DNA of 64,000 nucleotides from Paraferrimonas sp. SM1919 (GCF_010993985.1 NZ_WINH01000004.1:62001-126000), one strand, 5' to 3'; shown: positions 9,318-19,400, counted from the stretch's first letter. Notes: generated by a model from the letters alone, not told the origin. Numbers and translations: made by a program.

Positions 9318-10973
9318 GTGTCTAAACCTTGGTTACAACAATACCCAGAAGACGTTCCAGCAGAAATTAACACCTCCCAATTCCCATCACTGATTGAATT
9401 GTTTAATCAAAGTGTTGCTAGCTATGGCGATCAAGTCGCCTTTGAAAATATGGGAAGCTCAATCACTTATCGCACTTTAGAGCAACGTTCTCGCGCTTTT
9501 GCGGCATATTTGCAGAATGATTTAGGTCTGAAAAAAGGTGACCGAGTAGCATTAATGATGCCAAATCTATTGCAATATCCGATTGCTTTATTTGGGGTGC
9601 TACGTGCGGGCATGGTGGTTGTTAATGTTAACCCTCTTTATACTCCAAGGGAATTAAAGCATCAGTTAAATGACTCCGGCGCCAAAGCCATTGTCATCGT
9701 GACAAATTTTGCTCATACCCTAGAGCAAGTCATTGAACAAACCGCGATTGAGCATGTGGTATTAACTAAGCTTGGGGATCAGCTGCCCATTGCGAAGGGG
9801 ACTATCGTTAACTTTGTGGTGCGTTATATTAAAAAGATGGTACCTAAATACCGTCTTCCGTATGTGACTTCGTTTAGAAAAGCGTTGAAGCTAGGAAAAT
9901 CAAAACAATTTATTCAACCTAAATTGTCCTCTTCAGATCCCGCATTTTTGCAATACACAGGTGGAACCACAGGGGTTTCGAAAGGGGCTGAACTGAGCCA
10001 TGGCAATATTGTGGCTAATATTTTACAAGCCGATGGCGCCTACTCACCGTTACTTAAAGATGGTGAAGAACGCGTGGTTACGGCATTACCCCTGTACCAT
10101 ATTTTTGCCCTGACCGTGAATTGCTTTTTGTTTTTCAAAAAAGGCGCCAGCAATCTGTTAATCACTAATCCTCGGGATATTCCAGCCTTTATTAGCGAAC
10201 TGGATAAAGCCCCATTTACCTGTTTAACTGGGGTGAATACGCTTTTTAATGCCCTGTTAAATAGCCAAAATTTTGCCGAGCTTGACTTTAGCCATTTAAA
10301 ACTTTCCATTGGCGGGGGTATGGCTGTGCAGCGCCCTGTTGCTGAGCACTGGCAACAGGTGACCCAAACCCGATTGTTAGAAGGCTATGGTCTCACGGAA
10401 AGCTCGCCTCTGGTGGCTTGTTGCCCTTATAACCTTGAGGGTTATAATGGTTCTATTGGTTTGCCGGCGCCCTCCACCGATATGCGTATTATTAGTGAAC
10501 AAGGCCAAGTATTAGCAGTGGGTGAAGTTGGGGAAATTCAAGCGAGGGGGCCTCAGGTGATGCAAGGTTATTGGCAGCGTCCTGATGAAACCGCCAAAGT
10601 TATCGATAGTGATGGTTGGCTATCAACCGGTGATATTGGCTATATGGATGAACAAGGGTTCTTCTATATCGTGGATCGTAAGAAGGATATGATCCTAGTC
10701 TCTGGCTTTAATGTTTTCCCAAATGAAGTTGAAGAAGTCATCGCTGGTTTGCCAGGGGTGATTGAGGTTGCAGCTGTCGGTTCCCCCCATGAAGTCAGTG
10801 GTGAGGTCGTGAAAGTGTTTGTGGTGCGCAAAGATGATACCCTAACAGAGCGAGATATTATTAAACACTGTCGTGAGAATTTAACGGGATATAAGGTCCC
10901 CAAATTGGTTGAGTTTAGGGATGAGTTACCAAAAACCAATGTCGGCAAAATTCTTCGCAGAGAATTAAGATAG
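9318..10973 (+). CDS. fadD: Long-chain fatty-acid--CoA ligase
   Basis: 551 residues, matching the usual length. The AMP-binding P-loop [18 protein letters not shown] lies near residue 215, [10 protein letters not shown] near 355, and the hinge/signature [28 protein letters not shown] near 440. The C-terminal catalytic lysine segment is [12 protein letters not shown]. It activates long-chain fatty acids to acyl-CoA at the inner membrane for beta-oxidation. The start is GTG at 9318 after GAGGA; the nearby ATG at 9311 is out of frame and closes at once. It is directly followed by rnd, the same neighbour as in E. coli. Confidence 0.95.
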   Translation: MSKPWLQQYPEDVPAEINTSQFPSLIELFNQSVASYGDQVAFENMGSSITYRTLEQRSRAFAAYLQNDLGLKKGDRVALMMPNLLQYPIALFGVLRAGMVVVNVNPLYTPRELKHQLNDSGAKAIVIVTNFAHTLEQVIEQTAIEHVVLTKLGDQLPIAKGTIVNFVVRYIKKMVPKYRLPYVTSFRKALKLGKSKQFIQPKLSSSDPAFLQYTGGTTGVSKGAELSHGNIVANILQADGAYSPLLKDGEERVVTALPLYHIFALTVNCFLFFKKGASNLLITNPRDIPAFISELDKAPFTCLTGVNTLFNALLNSQNFAELDFSHLKLSIGGGMAVQRPVAEHWQQVTQTRLLEGYGLTESSPLVACCPYNLEGYNGSIGLPAPSTDMRIISEQGQVLAVGEVGEIQARGPQVMQGYWQRPDETAKVIDSDGWLSTGDIGYMDEQGFFYIVDRKKDMILVSGFNVFPNEVEEVIAGLPGVIEVAAVGSPHEVSGEVVKVFVVRKDDTLTERDIIKHCRENLTGYKVPKLVEFRDELPKTNVGKILRRELR

Positions 10974-10980
10974 TTTATTT

Positions 10981-10999
10981 TAGCCCGCTTCGCGGGCTA
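10981..10999 (+). terminator. GC-rich hairpin between fadD and rnd
   Basis: TAGCCCGC-TTC-GCGGGCTA lies 8 bp after the fadD stop and 18 bp before the rnd TTG start, followed by a T-rich stretch. It may attenuate fadD readthrough. In E. coli a stem-loop plus U-run in the rnd leader is reported to be needed for rnd translation, and the position here is comparable. Confidence 0.6.
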
Positions 11000-11016
11000 A
11001 TTATTTGGAGTTTTTC

Positions 11017-12141
11017 TTGTTAGATTTTCTATACATTGATAGTCAAAAAGCCCTTGATGAAATGATCGCTCATTATCAAACGGCGGCGGTGTTGACCATT
11101 GACACCGAATTTGTTCGTGAACGTACCTATCATGCTGCTTTGGGGCTTATTCAGATTTATGATGGCGAAAAGTTGGCATTAATTGATCCTTGTTGTGGTC
11201 TTGATTTAACCGGCTTTTGGCAATTATTGGTCGATGAAAGCATCACTAAAGTGCTGCACAGTGGTTCTGAAGACCTAGAAATTTTTGCTCATATTGGTAA
11301 CTGTCAACCGAAACCGTTATTTGATAGTCAATTTGCAGCGGCATTATTGGGCCATGGTGTGGCGATTGGTTACGCTAAATTAGTTGAACATTATCAATCC
11401 ATAGAACTTGATAAGGGCGAATCCAGAACCGATTGGTTAAAACGGCCGTTAACCCAATCACAGTTAAACTACGCCGCTAACGATGTTTATTACTTGCACA
11501 GTATTTACTTTGAATTAAAGCAGCAGTTGGTCGACCAAGCTAAGGAACAGTGGGTATTGGCTGAAGGCGAGCGTGCGACTACAGATAAGCTTAAATCTTT
11601 AGATATTGAGCAAGCCTATACCAAAGTGAAAAATGCGTTTCAGCTCACCCCTAAGCAGCTTGCGGTTTTAAAGCCTCTGGCAAAATGGCGTTTAGAACAG
11701 GCCTTAGAACGTAATTTAGCATTAGGTTTTATTTTAAAAGATCATGCCTTAATTGCCCTTGCAAAGAAAAAACCGCAAAACGTTAATGAGCTTATCGCAA
11801 TGAAGGAGCTTAGCGAGCAGGAAAAGCGTCGACATGCTAAGCGAATTGTAAAAATGATAAGAGACGTCGATTATCAATATTTACCTGAACCTATCGATGT
11901 TATAGCGGTTCGCTCTTGGTATAAAGCCGCATTCAAAACTTGCAAATCGGCATTAAATGAATTGGCTCAAGAACAATTATTACCAGTAGAGTTATTATCC
12001 TCTAAAAAATTAGTTCATGGCTATCTTGATTGGCTTCATAAAGGTGCCGATGAACATTCTTTACCCGTGCTGTTGCAAGGCTGGCGTGGTCAAGTCACCG
12101 CACCAACATTGAAGAATTTAAAACTTGTTTTAAATTCGTGA
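11017..12141 (+). CDS. rnd: Ribonuclease D
   Basis: A DEDD-family 3'-5' exoribonuclease that trims tRNA 3' ends. Exo motifs: IDTEFVRERTYHA (near residue 27-39), the middle aspartate region HSGSEDLEIF (near 80), and NYAANDVYYLHSIY (near 145). One or two C-terminal HRDC domains follow. The frame is open from a TTG at 11005, but TTGGAG at 11005-11010 looks like the ribosome site, so the TTG at 11017 (374 residues) is preferred. E. coli rnd also uses UUG. It probably shares transcription with fadD. Confidence 0.93.
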   Translation: MLDFLYIDSQKALDEMIAHYQTAAVLTIDTEFVRERTYHAALGLIQIYDGEKLALIDPCCGLDLTGFWQLLVDESITKVLHSGSEDLEIFAHIGNCQPKPLFDSQFAAALLGHGVAIGYAKLVEHYQSIELDKGESRTDWLKRPLTQSQLNYAANDVYYLHSIYFELKQQLVDQAKEQWVLAEGERATTDKLKSLDIEQAYTKVKNAFQLTPKQLAVLKPLAKWRLEQALERNLALGFILKDHALIALAKKKPQNVNELIAMKELSEQEKRRHAKRIVKMIRDVDYQYLPEPIDVIAVRSWYKAAFKTCKSALNELAQEQLLPVELLSSKKLVHGYLDWLHKGADEHSLPVLLQGWRGQVTAPTLKNLKLVLNS

Positions 12142-12209
12142 GCCGAATAACCAAAGGGGGTAGAGCAACTCGTCTCTTGACGCTAGTTTTGCTATAGTGC
12201 CGTCTAAAT

Positions 12210-12521
12210 ATGAAAAATAAGTTGAGAACTAAAGTGATCCAGCTGTGCTCTGTTTATAAAAGCAGTAAAAAACTTGATACCTACTTATATGTAGTCAAAA
12301 GAGATGATTTTTCAAATGTTCCATCACAGTTGATGGAACTGTTTGGGCAACCGATATTCGTGATGACTCTGCCTTTATTTAAAAGGGAGCACCTAGGAGT
12401 GGCTGATATTGAGAAAGTGCGCCAATCTTTGCTTAATGAAGGTTTCTATTTGCAGTTACCACCACCAACGGTTGATGAGCTTAAAGCCCATAAAGATCGA
12501 AAAAAAGCCCAGAATAACTAG
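12210..12521 (+). CDS. ycgL: YcgL family protein
   Basis: 103 residues with the YcgL domain: SVYKSSKKLDTYLYVVKRDDFSNVP early, then PLFKREHLGVADIEKVRQSL and YLQLPPP in the last third. It is a small cytosolic protein of unknown role that neighbours rnd in many gammaproteobacteria. Most family members start close to the CSVYKS segment, so the first ~10 residues before it may not be real; a GTG at 12234 is an alternative start. A perfect hairpin follows the gene. Confidence 0.85.
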   Translation: MKNKLRTKVIQLCSVYKSSKKLDTYLYVVKRDDFSNVPSQLMELFGQPIFVMTLPLFKREHLGVADIEKVRQSLLNEGFYLQLPPPTVDELKAHKDRKKAQNN

Positions 12522-12540
12522 CAAAAGCCTGCCGCTTATA

Positions 12541-12579
12541 CCATATTAAAGTCAGCCTATTAGGCTGACTTTAATATGG
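12541..12579. terminator. Perfect 18-bp inverted repeat after ycgL
   Basis: CCATATTAAAGTCAGCCT-ATT-AGGCTGACTTTAATATGG. It acts plausibly as the ycgL terminator. It overlaps an ATG at 12576 that would otherwise be read as the next gene's start, which argues that the next gene starts further downstream. Confidence 0.7.
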
Positions 12580-12587
12580 GAGGACTG

Positions 12588-13487
12588 TTGAAAGGGCTAA
12601 TTTTATTGTTATTCAGTTTCAACCTGGCCGCGACCAGTTTTGATGAATTTATTGCTAATGAACGGCAATGGTTATCCAAGCAACTTGGGCAAGCGCAGCT
12701 TCTTAACGCTGAAATTAAACCCTTAAGGGTGCTCAAAAATAAGCAGCGCGATCCAATGGATTTTAGCCATTACGTGGCACAATATTTAACGGATAAGCAA
12801 ACCCAATCAGGATTAGCTTGTTTGGATGAATATCAATCCTTACTGAACCAACTCACTAAAAAGTACGCCATTCCCAAGCACATCCTATGTGCGCTTTTTG
12901 CCCTTGATCGAGCTAATAGTGAGCGGTTGGATTTTTATCCTAGTACCCCTTTTCTTGCGGCATTAGCTTGGCAGCAGCCGCAGACATATCTACAGCCCTG
13001 GAGGCAATATTTATTGGCGGCAGAAAGGTCTCCTCGAGCTTTTACACAAATTAGCCGCTCCTTACGGTTTAAGCATATCCCTATCACCCTAGATAATTTG
13101 GCACCACTGAAATATTTAGGGGATTCAAAAGAGTTGGCTACGCCCCATTACTTAACAATGTGGGCAAAGTATTTAACCGCAGTCGATTGGCAAGTTGGGA
13201 TCCGTTGGGGCAGACAAGTGAAGGCGAATAATGGGGCAATTGCAAATTTAGATATCTCTAAATGGCATACATTAGCCCATTGGCGGCAGCTTGGCGTAAC
13301 AAAATTTAATAATAAAGCACTTCCTAAAAGTGATTTAGAGGCTAAATTGATTATTTTGGACAAGCTCAAAGGGCGCCAATATTTAGTCTATAAAAATTAT
13401 AATTTGTTAGAAAAGCTCTACAATGACCAGTATTTTGCTTTTGCTGTTGTTATACTTGGCGACCGATTGTTGTATCACCAAAGTTAG
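12588..13487 (+). CDS. Divergent MltB-like lytic transglycosylase family protein
   Basis: About 299 residues from TTG at 12588, which follows GGGAGGA at 12578 and gives a clean signal peptide ([17 protein letters not shown]). The upstream ATG at 12576 lies inside a perfect hairpin. Residues 92-125 ([20 protein letters not shown]) align by eye with the MltB segment carrying GVET, but the catalytic glutamate position reads aspartate (D107). The C-terminal block [19 protein letters not shown]...[12 protein letters not shown] resembles the MltB end (NFYVITRYN...YALAV). The glycine-rich middle motif is not recognisable. It is probably a periplasmic murein-binding protein with reduced or no lyase activity. 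Confidence 0.6.
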   Translation: MKGLILLLFSFNLAATSFDEFIANERQWLSKQLGQAQLLNAEIKPLRVLKNKQRDPMDFSHYVAQYLTDKQTQSGLACLDEYQSLLNQLTKKYAIPKHILCALFALDRANSERLDFYPSTPFLAALAWQQPQTYLQPWRQYLLAAERSPRAFTQISRSLRFKHIPITLDNLAPLKYLGDSKELATPHYLTMWAKYLTAVDWQVGIRWGRQVKANNGAIANLDISKWHTLAHWRQLGVTKFNNKALPKSDLEAKLIILDKLKGRQYLVYKNYNLLEKLYNDQYFAFAVVILGDRLLYHQS

Positions 13488-13492
13488 CATTT

Positions 13493-13954
13493 ATGAGTAA
13501 AGTAAAAAAAACCACAGAGAAGTTTTGGGAACACAAAACCCTCGCTCAGATGAACCCACAAGAATGGGAAGCGTTATGTGATGGTTGTGGCAAATGTTGT
13601 CTCCACAAGGTGATCGATGACGAAACCGAAGAGCTTTACTACACCGAGGTTGGTTGTAAACTTTTAGATTGTCGCAACGGCAATTGCAGCAACTACCCGC
13701 AAAGGTTCGAATTCGTACCTGATTGCACTAAAATCACCTTAGATAATATCGACTCTCTAACTTGGCTTCCCAAAAGTTGCGCTTATGTACGAATTAATGA
13801 AGGGCGGGGCTTAGCTTCTTGGCACCCGTTAATCGCCGGTGATAAACGCAAAATGCACAAGAAACATATTTCAGTGCAAGATAAAGCCATAGATGAGCGC
13901 CAAGCGGGTGAATTACAAGATCATATTGTCATGTGGCCACTATTAGACAGATAA
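13493..13954 (+). CDS. ycgN: UPF0260 cysteine-cluster protein (YcgN family)
   Basis: 153 residues. The conserved cysteine cluster is [11 protein letters not shown] (near residues 29-39), [15 protein letters not shown] (about 60-74) and DCTKI, with WLPKSCAY further on. These cysteines probably bind an iron-sulfur cluster or metal; no function is established. The start lies 6 bp after the MltB-like gene, and the family sits beside rnd/ycgL/yceF in related genomes. Its last 12 bp overlap the 3' end of the convergent maf-type gene. Confidence 0.88.
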   Translation: MSKVKKTTEKFWEHKTLAQMNPQEWEALCDGCGKCCLHKVIDDETEELYYTEVGCKLLDCRNGNCSNYPQRFEFVPDCTKITLDNIDSLTWLPKSCAYVRINEGRGLASWHPLIAGDKRKMHKKHISVQDKAIDERQAGELQDHIVMWPLLDR

Positions 13955-14521
13955 CACATCTACATTTTCGTTGGCTAACATTTGCACCAGAGAAATTAAT
14001 GGTAGGCCCACTAGCGTATTGGGGTCTTTACCTGACAATTGTTCAAACAGAGCGATTCCCAGCCCTTCACTTTTGAAGCTCCCCGCACAGTTTAAAGGTT
14101 GCTCCTGTTCCACATAATAGTGAATTTGCGCTAAGTTTAGGTGCCTAAACTGTACCTCAAATGGTTCGCAAATTATTTGCTCATGAGCGGTGACACTATT
14201 GAGTAAACATAGCCCAGTGTAGAAGGTGACTGTTTTACCTGAACAAAATTGTAATTGTTTGATGGCGTTGGCGTTGCTGCCGGGTTTGCCTAATATTTTA
14301 CCGTCACAAAAGGCGACTTGATCTGAACCTATGATCAGGCCTTGGTGCTGTTGTGCGACCGCTTTAGCTTTAGCGAGTGCTAATCTTTGCACTAATTGCT
14401 GTGGAGTTTCATCTGCTAATGGACTCTCATCAATGTGCGGTCCTTCACAATTGAAAGAAATGTTTAATTTGTTTAAAAGTTGTGCGCGGTAACTTGAGGT
14501 AGAGGCTAAGATTACATTCAT
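13943..14521 (-). CDS. yceF: 7-methyl-GTP pyrophosphatase (Maf-like, YceF)
   Basis: 192 residues, the normal size. Family motifs: [16 protein letters not shown] at the start, [24 protein letters not shown] (about 28-52), IIGSDQVAF (about 63-71) and [15 protein letters not shown]...[10 protein letters not shown] (about 140-175). The YceF subgroup hydrolyses m7GTP to m7GMP and pyrophosphate, removing modified nucleotides. It is convergent with the ycgN-type gene (12-bp tail overlap) and divergent from yceD. Confidence 0.92.
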   Translation of the reverse strand: MNVILASTSSYRAQLLNKLNISFNCEGPHIDESPLADETPQQLVQRLALAKAKAVAQQHQGLIIGSDQVAFCDGKILGKPGSNANAIKQLQFCSGKTVTFYTGLCLLNSVTAHEQIICEPFEVQFRHLNLAQIHYYVEQEQPLNCAGSFKSEGLGIALFEQLSGKDPNTLVGLPLISLVQMLANENVDVLSV

Positions 14522-14805
14522 AGTATTTATGATGAGTTTGCAATTATTGAAATTAATGCCATATTAGCATCTTGTTGAACATTTTGCTGAAGACTCTGTT
14601 TGTTGCTTTTATAGTCACAAGTGGCTGATTTAGGTTGAATTGTGAGCATTGTTTGATTAATAAAAAGCAGTTGTGAACCTTTGTCGCTTTATTCTGAGAA
14701 AGTACTATACCTAGTCTCAGACTAAGGCTAAAATACGCAACGGCTAGGGGTGGTTTTTAATTACCATTTTTTTGTCAGAAATTTTTAAGGAGATTAACTA
14801 GGAAC

Positions 14806-14833
14806 TTGACAATTTTAAGTTCTAGGTTAATAT
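14806..14833 (+). promoter_or_regulatory. Strong promoter abutting the yceD start codon
   Basis: TTGACA (14806-14811), a 16-bp spacer and TAATAT (14828-14833). Transcription would begin at about 14840, whereas the yceD ATG is at 14843, and no Shine-Dalgarno sequence precedes that ATG. The remaining ~270 bp back to yceF (14522-14805) show no gene. Confidence 0.65.
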
Positions 14834-14842
14834 GCGCGCCTT

Positions 14843-15367
14843 ATGCAAGAAACTAAGATACCGGTTACCATCGACCCTGTTCGAGCTGCCCAAAAGTTAT
14901 CTACCTATAATGGGATAATCCCAGGTAGGCAACTCAAGCGTTTGAATGGTGTTTGTGCCGGCGACTGTTCCGAAGTGAAGGTGTCTTTAGAAAGCGGCGT
15001 TGATATTCAAGGGATAGTCTACCTCAAGGGGAAGGCTGTGACGGAGCTCACTTTGGATTGCCAACGTTGTATGACACCGTTTAACACAGAGGTGACGGTC
15101 GAGTTCTGTTTTACACCAATTGGTGATGAAACAGAAATCGATGAGCTCCCACAGGCGTACGAGCCTATTGAGACCAGCGAGTATGGCGAAATTCGTCTAC
15201 ACGATTTGATCGAAGATGAGCTAATTATTGCGGTGCCATTGATCCCTGTCCATAATGATGGTCAGTGTAATCAAGGTTCGCAAGACGTTAGTTTTGGCAA
15301 GATTGAAGAGGTTGAAGAGGAACGTCCAAATCCGTTCGCCGTGTTAGAAAAACTGAAGAACAAGTAA
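14843..15367 (+). CDS. yceD: 23S rRNA accumulation protein YceD (DUF177)
   Basis: 174 residues. The start MQETKIPVTIDPVRAAQKLSTY matches the conserved YceD N-terminus, so the ATG at 14843 is secure. The zinc-ribbon-like cysteines are LDCQRC (near 75) and later QCNQGS. YceD, encoded just upstream of rpmF in most bacteria, affects 23S rRNA levels in E. coli and plants. It is the first gene of the rpmF-plsX-fab cluster. Confidence 0.92.
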   Translation: MQETKIPVTIDPVRAAQKLSTYNGIIPGRQLKRLNGVCAGDCSEVKVSLESGVDIQGIVYLKGKAVTELTLDCQRCMTPFNTEVTVEFCFTPIGDETEIDELPQAYEPIETSEYGEIRLHDLIEDELIIAVPLIPVHNDGQCNQGSQDVSFGKIEEVEEERPNPFAVLEKLKNK

Positions 15368-15382
15368 GTAGGAGATAAACCA

Positions 15383-15553
15383 ATGGCAGTTCAAAAAAGC
15401 CGTAAGACTCGTTCACGTCGTGGCATGCGTCGTTCACATGATGCTTTAACCACAGCACAACTATCTGTAGACGTACAGACTGGTGAAACTCACCTTCGTC
15501 ACCACGTGACTGCAGACGGTTTCTACCGTGGTCAAAAGGTTATCAACAAGTAA
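15383..15553 (+). CDS. rpmF: 50S ribosomal protein L32
   Basis: A 56-residue protein, [20 protein letters not shown]..., ending [11 protein letters not shown]. Its composition and length are those of bL32. It binds 23S rRNA near the peptidyl-transferase region. AGTAGGAGA gives a good ribosome site 8 bp before the ATG. It follows yceD by 15 bp and precedes plsX by 12 bp, the standard arrangement. Confidence 0.97.
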   Translation: MAVQKSRKTRSRRGMRRSHDALTTAQLSVDVQTGETHLRHHVTADGFYRGQKVINK

Positions 15554-15565
15554 GTTGGTAGTCCG

Positions 15566-16603
15566 ATGACTCATCTGACGCTTGCGTTAGATACTATGGG
15601 GGGCGATTACGGCCCCCATAATATAGTGCCTGCCCTAGTGCAGGCACTTGAACATTTTACGTCCGTAGATTTCATTCTAGTGGGCGACAAACAACTCCTT
15701 TCTTCGCTACTCAGACGACATCGAATTTTTTCCCACAAAAGAATTACTATTACGCATACTGATCAAGTCGTGAGTATGACTGATAAGCCAAGCTTTGCTC
15801 TTCGTCATCGCAAAAACTCTTCAATGCGAGTCGCATTAGAATTGGTTAAATCTGGGCAAGCCGATGCATGTGTCAGTTCCGGTAATACCGGGGCATTAAT
15901 GGCAATGGCTAAAGTTATTTTAAAAACCCTACCTGGTATCGAACGTCCTGCATTGATCAGTGGTCTGCCAACTATTGCAGATAAACCCGTTTATATGTTG
16001 GATCTTGGCGCCAATGTCAATTGTTCAGCAACTATGTTGTTCCAATTTGGCGTGATGGGGTCTGTGTTAGCCGAAGTCGCAGAACAACGACCCGCGCCTA
16101 AAGTGGCGTTGCTGAATATTGGCAGCGAAGAAATAAAAGGCAACGAGCCGGTCCAGCAAGCCGCCAAATTATTGAAACAAGCTTCGCACATCAATTATGT
16201 GGGCTTTATTGAAGGGGATGACATCTTCCGTGGTGAGCATGATGTGATCGTTTGTGATGGCTTTGTTGGTAACACAACCTTGAAAGCGTCTGAGGGCGTG
16301 GCTCGATTGTTGACCAATCATTTGCAAACCACGGCTAAATCATCATGGTTTTTTAAAATGTTAACCTCACTGATGCGACCAGTACTGACTTCAGCATTGA
16401 AAAAGATGAACCCCGACCACTATAACGGCGCGAGTCTGTTAGGATTGCGCGGCGTGGTAGTAAAGAGCCACGGTGGTGCAGATGAAAAAGCTTTCTATCA
16501 GGCTATTGCTCACGCCGTAATCGAGGCCGAGCGCAAGTTACCGGACCTAATATGTCATAGGGTTCAGTCGTTACTCGCAACAAAAGAACATAAAAGTGAT
16601 TAA
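15566..16603 (+). CDS. plsX: Phosphate acyltransferase PlsX
   Basis: 345 residues. It begins [20 protein letters not shown], the family signature, and contains [14 protein letters not shown] (about 95-108), [11 protein letters not shown] (about 140) and [17 protein letters not shown] (about 225-240). PlsX makes acyl-phosphate from acyl-ACP, the first step of phospholipid synthesis with PlsY. Its last 8 bp overlap the fabH start, consistent with translational coupling. Confidence 0.96.
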   Translation: MTHLTLALDTMGGDYGPHNIVPALVQALEHFTSVDFILVGDKQLLSSLLRRHRIFSHKRITITHTDQVVSMTDKPSFALRHRKNSSMRVALELVKSGQADACVSSGNTGALMAMAKVILKTLPGIERPALISGLPTIADKPVYMLDLGANVNCSATMLFQFGVMGSVLAEVAEQRPAPKVALLNIGSEEIKGNEPVQQAAKLLKQASHINYVGFIEGDDIFRGEHDVIVCDGFVGNTTLKASEGVARLLTNHLQTTAKSSWFFKMLTSLMRPVLTSALKKMNPDHYNGASLLGLRGVVVKSHGGADEKAFYQAIAHAVIEAERKLPDLICHRVQSLLATKEHKSD

Positions 16604-17558
16604 TACAAAAATTTTAGGAACAGGAAGCTATCTGCCACAGCAGGTACGTTCCAACAGTGATTTAGAAAAAATTGTTGATACCAGCGATCAGTGGATTGTA
16701 GAAAGAACAGGTATCTCAGAGCGTCGTATTGCGGCCGCTAATGAAACTGTTGCTACTATGGGATTAGAGGCGGCTAAAAATGCCATTGATATGGCTGGGA
16801 TCACCGCTGCGGATCTTGATTTAATCGTGGTAGGTACCACTACCTCAGAAAATGCATTTCCAGCCAGTGCTTGCGAAATTCAGGCAGCGTTAGGCGCTAG
16901 CCAAATACCGGCGTTTGATGTCAGTGCCGCCTGTTCGGGTTTTATCTACGCTTTGGCAATTGCTGACAATTTTATTAAAGCAGGCTCGAGTAAAATTGCA
17001 TTAGTCATTGGCGTCGACATTATTAGCCGACTGTGCAATGAGCAAGACCGTTCAACGGTTATCTTATTTGGTGATGGTGCAGGAGCGGCGATCATCGCCA
17101 TCAGTGATGAGCCGGGTATCATCTCCACTCATTTATACGCCGACGGTCAGCAGGCTGACTTACTTAAATGTGAAATGCCAAAACGTCGTATTGATGAACA
17201 AACCGGTAATGATTACATTCAGATGCAGGGTAACGAGGTCTTCAAAGTGGCGGTTACCCAGTTAGCTCAGGTGGTTAAAGAAACTCTTGAGCATAACGCC
17301 CTAGAGAAAACAGATATTGATTGGCTGGTTCCCCATCAAGCCAATTTAAGAATTATTAAAGCAACGGCTAAAAAGTTAAATATGGACTTGAATCAAGTCG
17401 TTTTAACGTTGCATAAACATGGTAATACTTCGGCAGCTTCCGTTCCAATTGCTTTGGATGAAGCCGTTCGTGACGGACGCATCAAGCGTGGTCAAATGTT
17501 ACTACTAGAAGCATTTGGTGCAGGCTTTGCGTGGGGCAGTGCCCTAGTAAGATTTTAG
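16596..17558 (+). CDS. fabH: 3-oxoacyl-ACP synthase III (KAS III)
   Basis: 320 residues with GTG start at 16596 inside the end of plsX. The catalytic triad is visible: Cys113 in SAACSGF, His in VPHQANLRI (near 246) and Asn in [11 protein letters not shown] (near 277). FabH condenses acetyl-CoA with malonyl-ACP to start type II fatty-acid synthesis. C-terminal [13 protein letters not shown] is typical. It is followed after 12 bp by fabD. Confidence 0.97.
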   Translation: MINTKILGTGSYLPQQVRSNSDLEKIVDTSDQWIVERTGISERRIAAANETVATMGLEAAKNAIDMAGITAADLDLIVVGTTTSENAFPASACEIQAALGASQIPAFDVSAACSGFIYALAIADNFIKAGSSKIALVIGVDIISRLCNEQDRSTVILFGDGAGAAIIAISDEPGIISTHLYADGQQADLLKCEMPKRRIDEQTGNDYIQMQGNEVFKVAVTQLAQVVKETLEHNALEKTDIDWLVPHQANLRIIKATAKKLNMDLNQVVLTLHKHGNTSAASVPIALDEAVRDGRIKRGQMLLLEAFGAGFAWGSALVRF

Positions 17559-17570
17559 AAGGAATAAAAA

Positions 17571-18491
17571 ATGACACAAGCTTTTGTTTTTCCTGGTCAA
17601 GGCTCTCAAGCTGTAGGTATGATGCAAGACATCATCACTGGCCATCAAGTGGCTAAAGATACCTTTGCTGAGGCCAGTGAGGCCCTAGGTTATGATTTAA
17701 CCGCTCTGGTTCTAGACGGTCCAGCAGAAGACTTAAACGAAACCCATCGTACCCAGCCTGCTTTATTAGCAGCCTCTGTGGCTATGTACCGTACCTATCT
17801 TGCCCAAGGCGGTAAAGTACCAGCGCTAATGGCCGGCCATTCTTTAGGTGAGTACTCGGCCTTGGTATGTGCTGGTGTGATCGATTTTAAAGCAGCAATT
17901 AAACTGGTTGAGCTTCGTGGTCAACTTATGCAAAAAGCGGTACCAGCAGGGACTGGTGCGATGTACGCTATTATTGGTCTAGAAGACGATGCTATCGCTC
18001 AGGCTTGTGAGCAAGCCGCTCAAGGTCAAGTGGTTAGCCCTGTTAACTTTAACTCTCCAGGACAAGTCGTTATTGCTGGTGAAAAAGACGCTGTAGAACG
18101 TGCAGGTGCACTGTGTAAAGAAGCCGGTGCTAAGCGAGCACTGCCTCTACCCGTTAGCGTACCTTCCCACTGTGCGTTAATGAAGCCTGCGGCAGATGAA
18201 CTTGCTAAAGCACTTGAATCAATTGAGTTTAATGCCCCTGCAGTAAACGTAATTAACAACGTTGATGTGGCGGCTGCAACCGTGGCTAGCGACATCAAAG
18301 ATGCATTAATTCGTCAGCTTTACAGCCCAGTTCGTTGGACTGAATCGGTTAACACCATGGCTGCGCAAGGCATCGAGCAATTAGTAGAATGTGGTCCAGG
18401 TAAGGTACTTGCTGGTCTGACTAAAAGAATTAATAAATCGCTTTCAGCAGCTTCGTTAAACGACCAAGCTTCCCTTGAAAGCCTAATTTAA
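17571..18491 (+). CDS. fabD: Malonyl-CoA:ACP transacylase
   Basis: 306 residues. FPGQGSQAVGM near the start and the nucleophile motif GHSLGEYSAL with Ser91 are diagnostic; PSHCALM near residue 200 supplies the catalytic histidine. It transfers malonyl from CoA to ACP. A GAAGGAAT ribosome site precedes the ATG. It is the third fatty-acid gene of the operon. Confidence 0.97.
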   Translation: MTQAFVFPGQGSQAVGMMQDIITGHQVAKDTFAEASEALGYDLTALVLDGPAEDLNETHRTQPALLAASVAMYRTYLAQGGKVPALMAGHSLGEYSALVCAGVIDFKAAIKLVELRGQLMQKAVPAGTGAMYAIIGLEDDAIAQACEQAAQGQVVSPVNFNSPGQVVIAGEKDAVERAGALCKEAGAKRALPLPVSVPSHCALMKPAADELAKALESIEFNAPAVNVINNVDVAAATVASDIKDALIRQLYSPVRWTESVNTMAAQGIEQLVECGPGKVLAGLTKRINKSLSAASLNDQASLESLI

Positions 18492-18504
18492 TAAAGGAAC
18501 ACAC

Positions 18505-19251
18505 ATGAGTGTTAGTTTTGATTTGAGCGGCAAAGTCGCTCTAGTTACTGGTGCAAGCCGTGGTATTGGTCGCACTATTGCAGAAACTCTTGTCGCTGCT
18601 GGCGCTACCGTTATTGGTACGGCAACGTCTGAGCGCGGTGCAGAGGCAATTGATGCTTATCTAGGTGACAACGGTTTTGGTATGGTATTAAACGTAACCG
18701 ACACTGATTCAATTGAAGCTTTGTTTGCTAACATCAAAGAAAAGACCACTGGTGTTGATATTCTAGTAAACAATGCTGGTATCACCCGTGACAATCTAAT
18801 GATGCGTATGAAAGACGATGAGTGGGAGAGTATTATTGATACTAACCTGACTTCAGTTTTCAAACTGACCAAGCAAGTATTGCGTGGCATGATGAAAAAA
18901 CGTCAAGGTCGAATCATTAACATTGGCTCAGTAATCGGTACCATGGGCAACGCTGGCCAAGCCAACTATGGTGCGGCTAAAGCAGGTGTGATCGGTTTCT
19001 CTAAGTCACTGGCTCGTGAAGTGGCTTCACGTAATGTAACGGTTAACACCATTGCTCCTGGTTTTATCCAAACCGATATGACCGACGAGCTGACAGATGA
19101 GCAAAAAGCAGGTATCTTATCTGGCGTTCCAATGGATCGTTTAGGCCAACCAGCTGATATTGCAAACACTGTTTTATTCTTATCATCAGACCTTGCTGGC
19201 TATATTACGGGTGAAACAATCCACGTAAATGGCGGCATGTACATGGTATAA
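18505..19251 (+). CDS. fabG: 3-oxoacyl-ACP reductase
   Basis: 248 residues of the short-chain dehydrogenase fold: TGASRGIGR (NADPH-binding, about 16-24), VNNAGI (about 89), Ser in INIGSV near 140, and YGAAKAG with the catalytic Tyr/Lys near 155. The C-terminus VNGGMYMV is typical. It reduces beta-ketoacyl-ACP. The ATG follows AAAGGA by 8 bp. Confidence 0.97.
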   Translation: MSVSFDLSGKVALVTGASRGIGRTIAETLVAAGATVIGTATSERGAEAIDAYLGDNGFGMVLNVTDTDSIEALFANIKEKTTGVDILVNNAGITRDNLMMRMKDDEWESIIDTNLTSVFKLTKQVLRGMMKKRQGRIINIGSVIGTMGNAGQANYGAAKAGVIGFSKSLAREVASRNVTVNTIAPGFIQTDMTDELTDEQKAGILSGVPMDRLGQPADIANTVLFLSSDLAGYITGETIHVNGGMYMV

Positions 19252-19325
19252 ACAACTAAATTTTTTATTTGTAATTCACTGCCGAAAAAGGTAAGTTTTT
19301 GTGGTTAGACCACGATAATCTTTGC

Positions 19326-19353
19326 TTGCATTGTCGGTGAAATTCAATAAACT
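19326..19353 (+). promoter_or_regulatory. acpP promoter
   Basis: TTGCAT (19326-19331), 16-bp spacer and TAAACT (19348-19353) in the 149-bp fabG-acpP gap. A dedicated promoter here would allow the much higher ACP expression the cell needs. Confidence 0.55.
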
Positions 19354-19400
19354 ACACGCATCCTACGCAAAAGCGTAAAAATAAATGGGAAAATAAAAAA

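Noticed and set aside
12576..12578. ATG at 12576 as the start of the MltB-like gene
   Set aside because: It is buried in an 18-bp perfect hairpin and lacks a ribosome site; TTG at 12588 follows GGGAGGA and gives a proper signal peptide.
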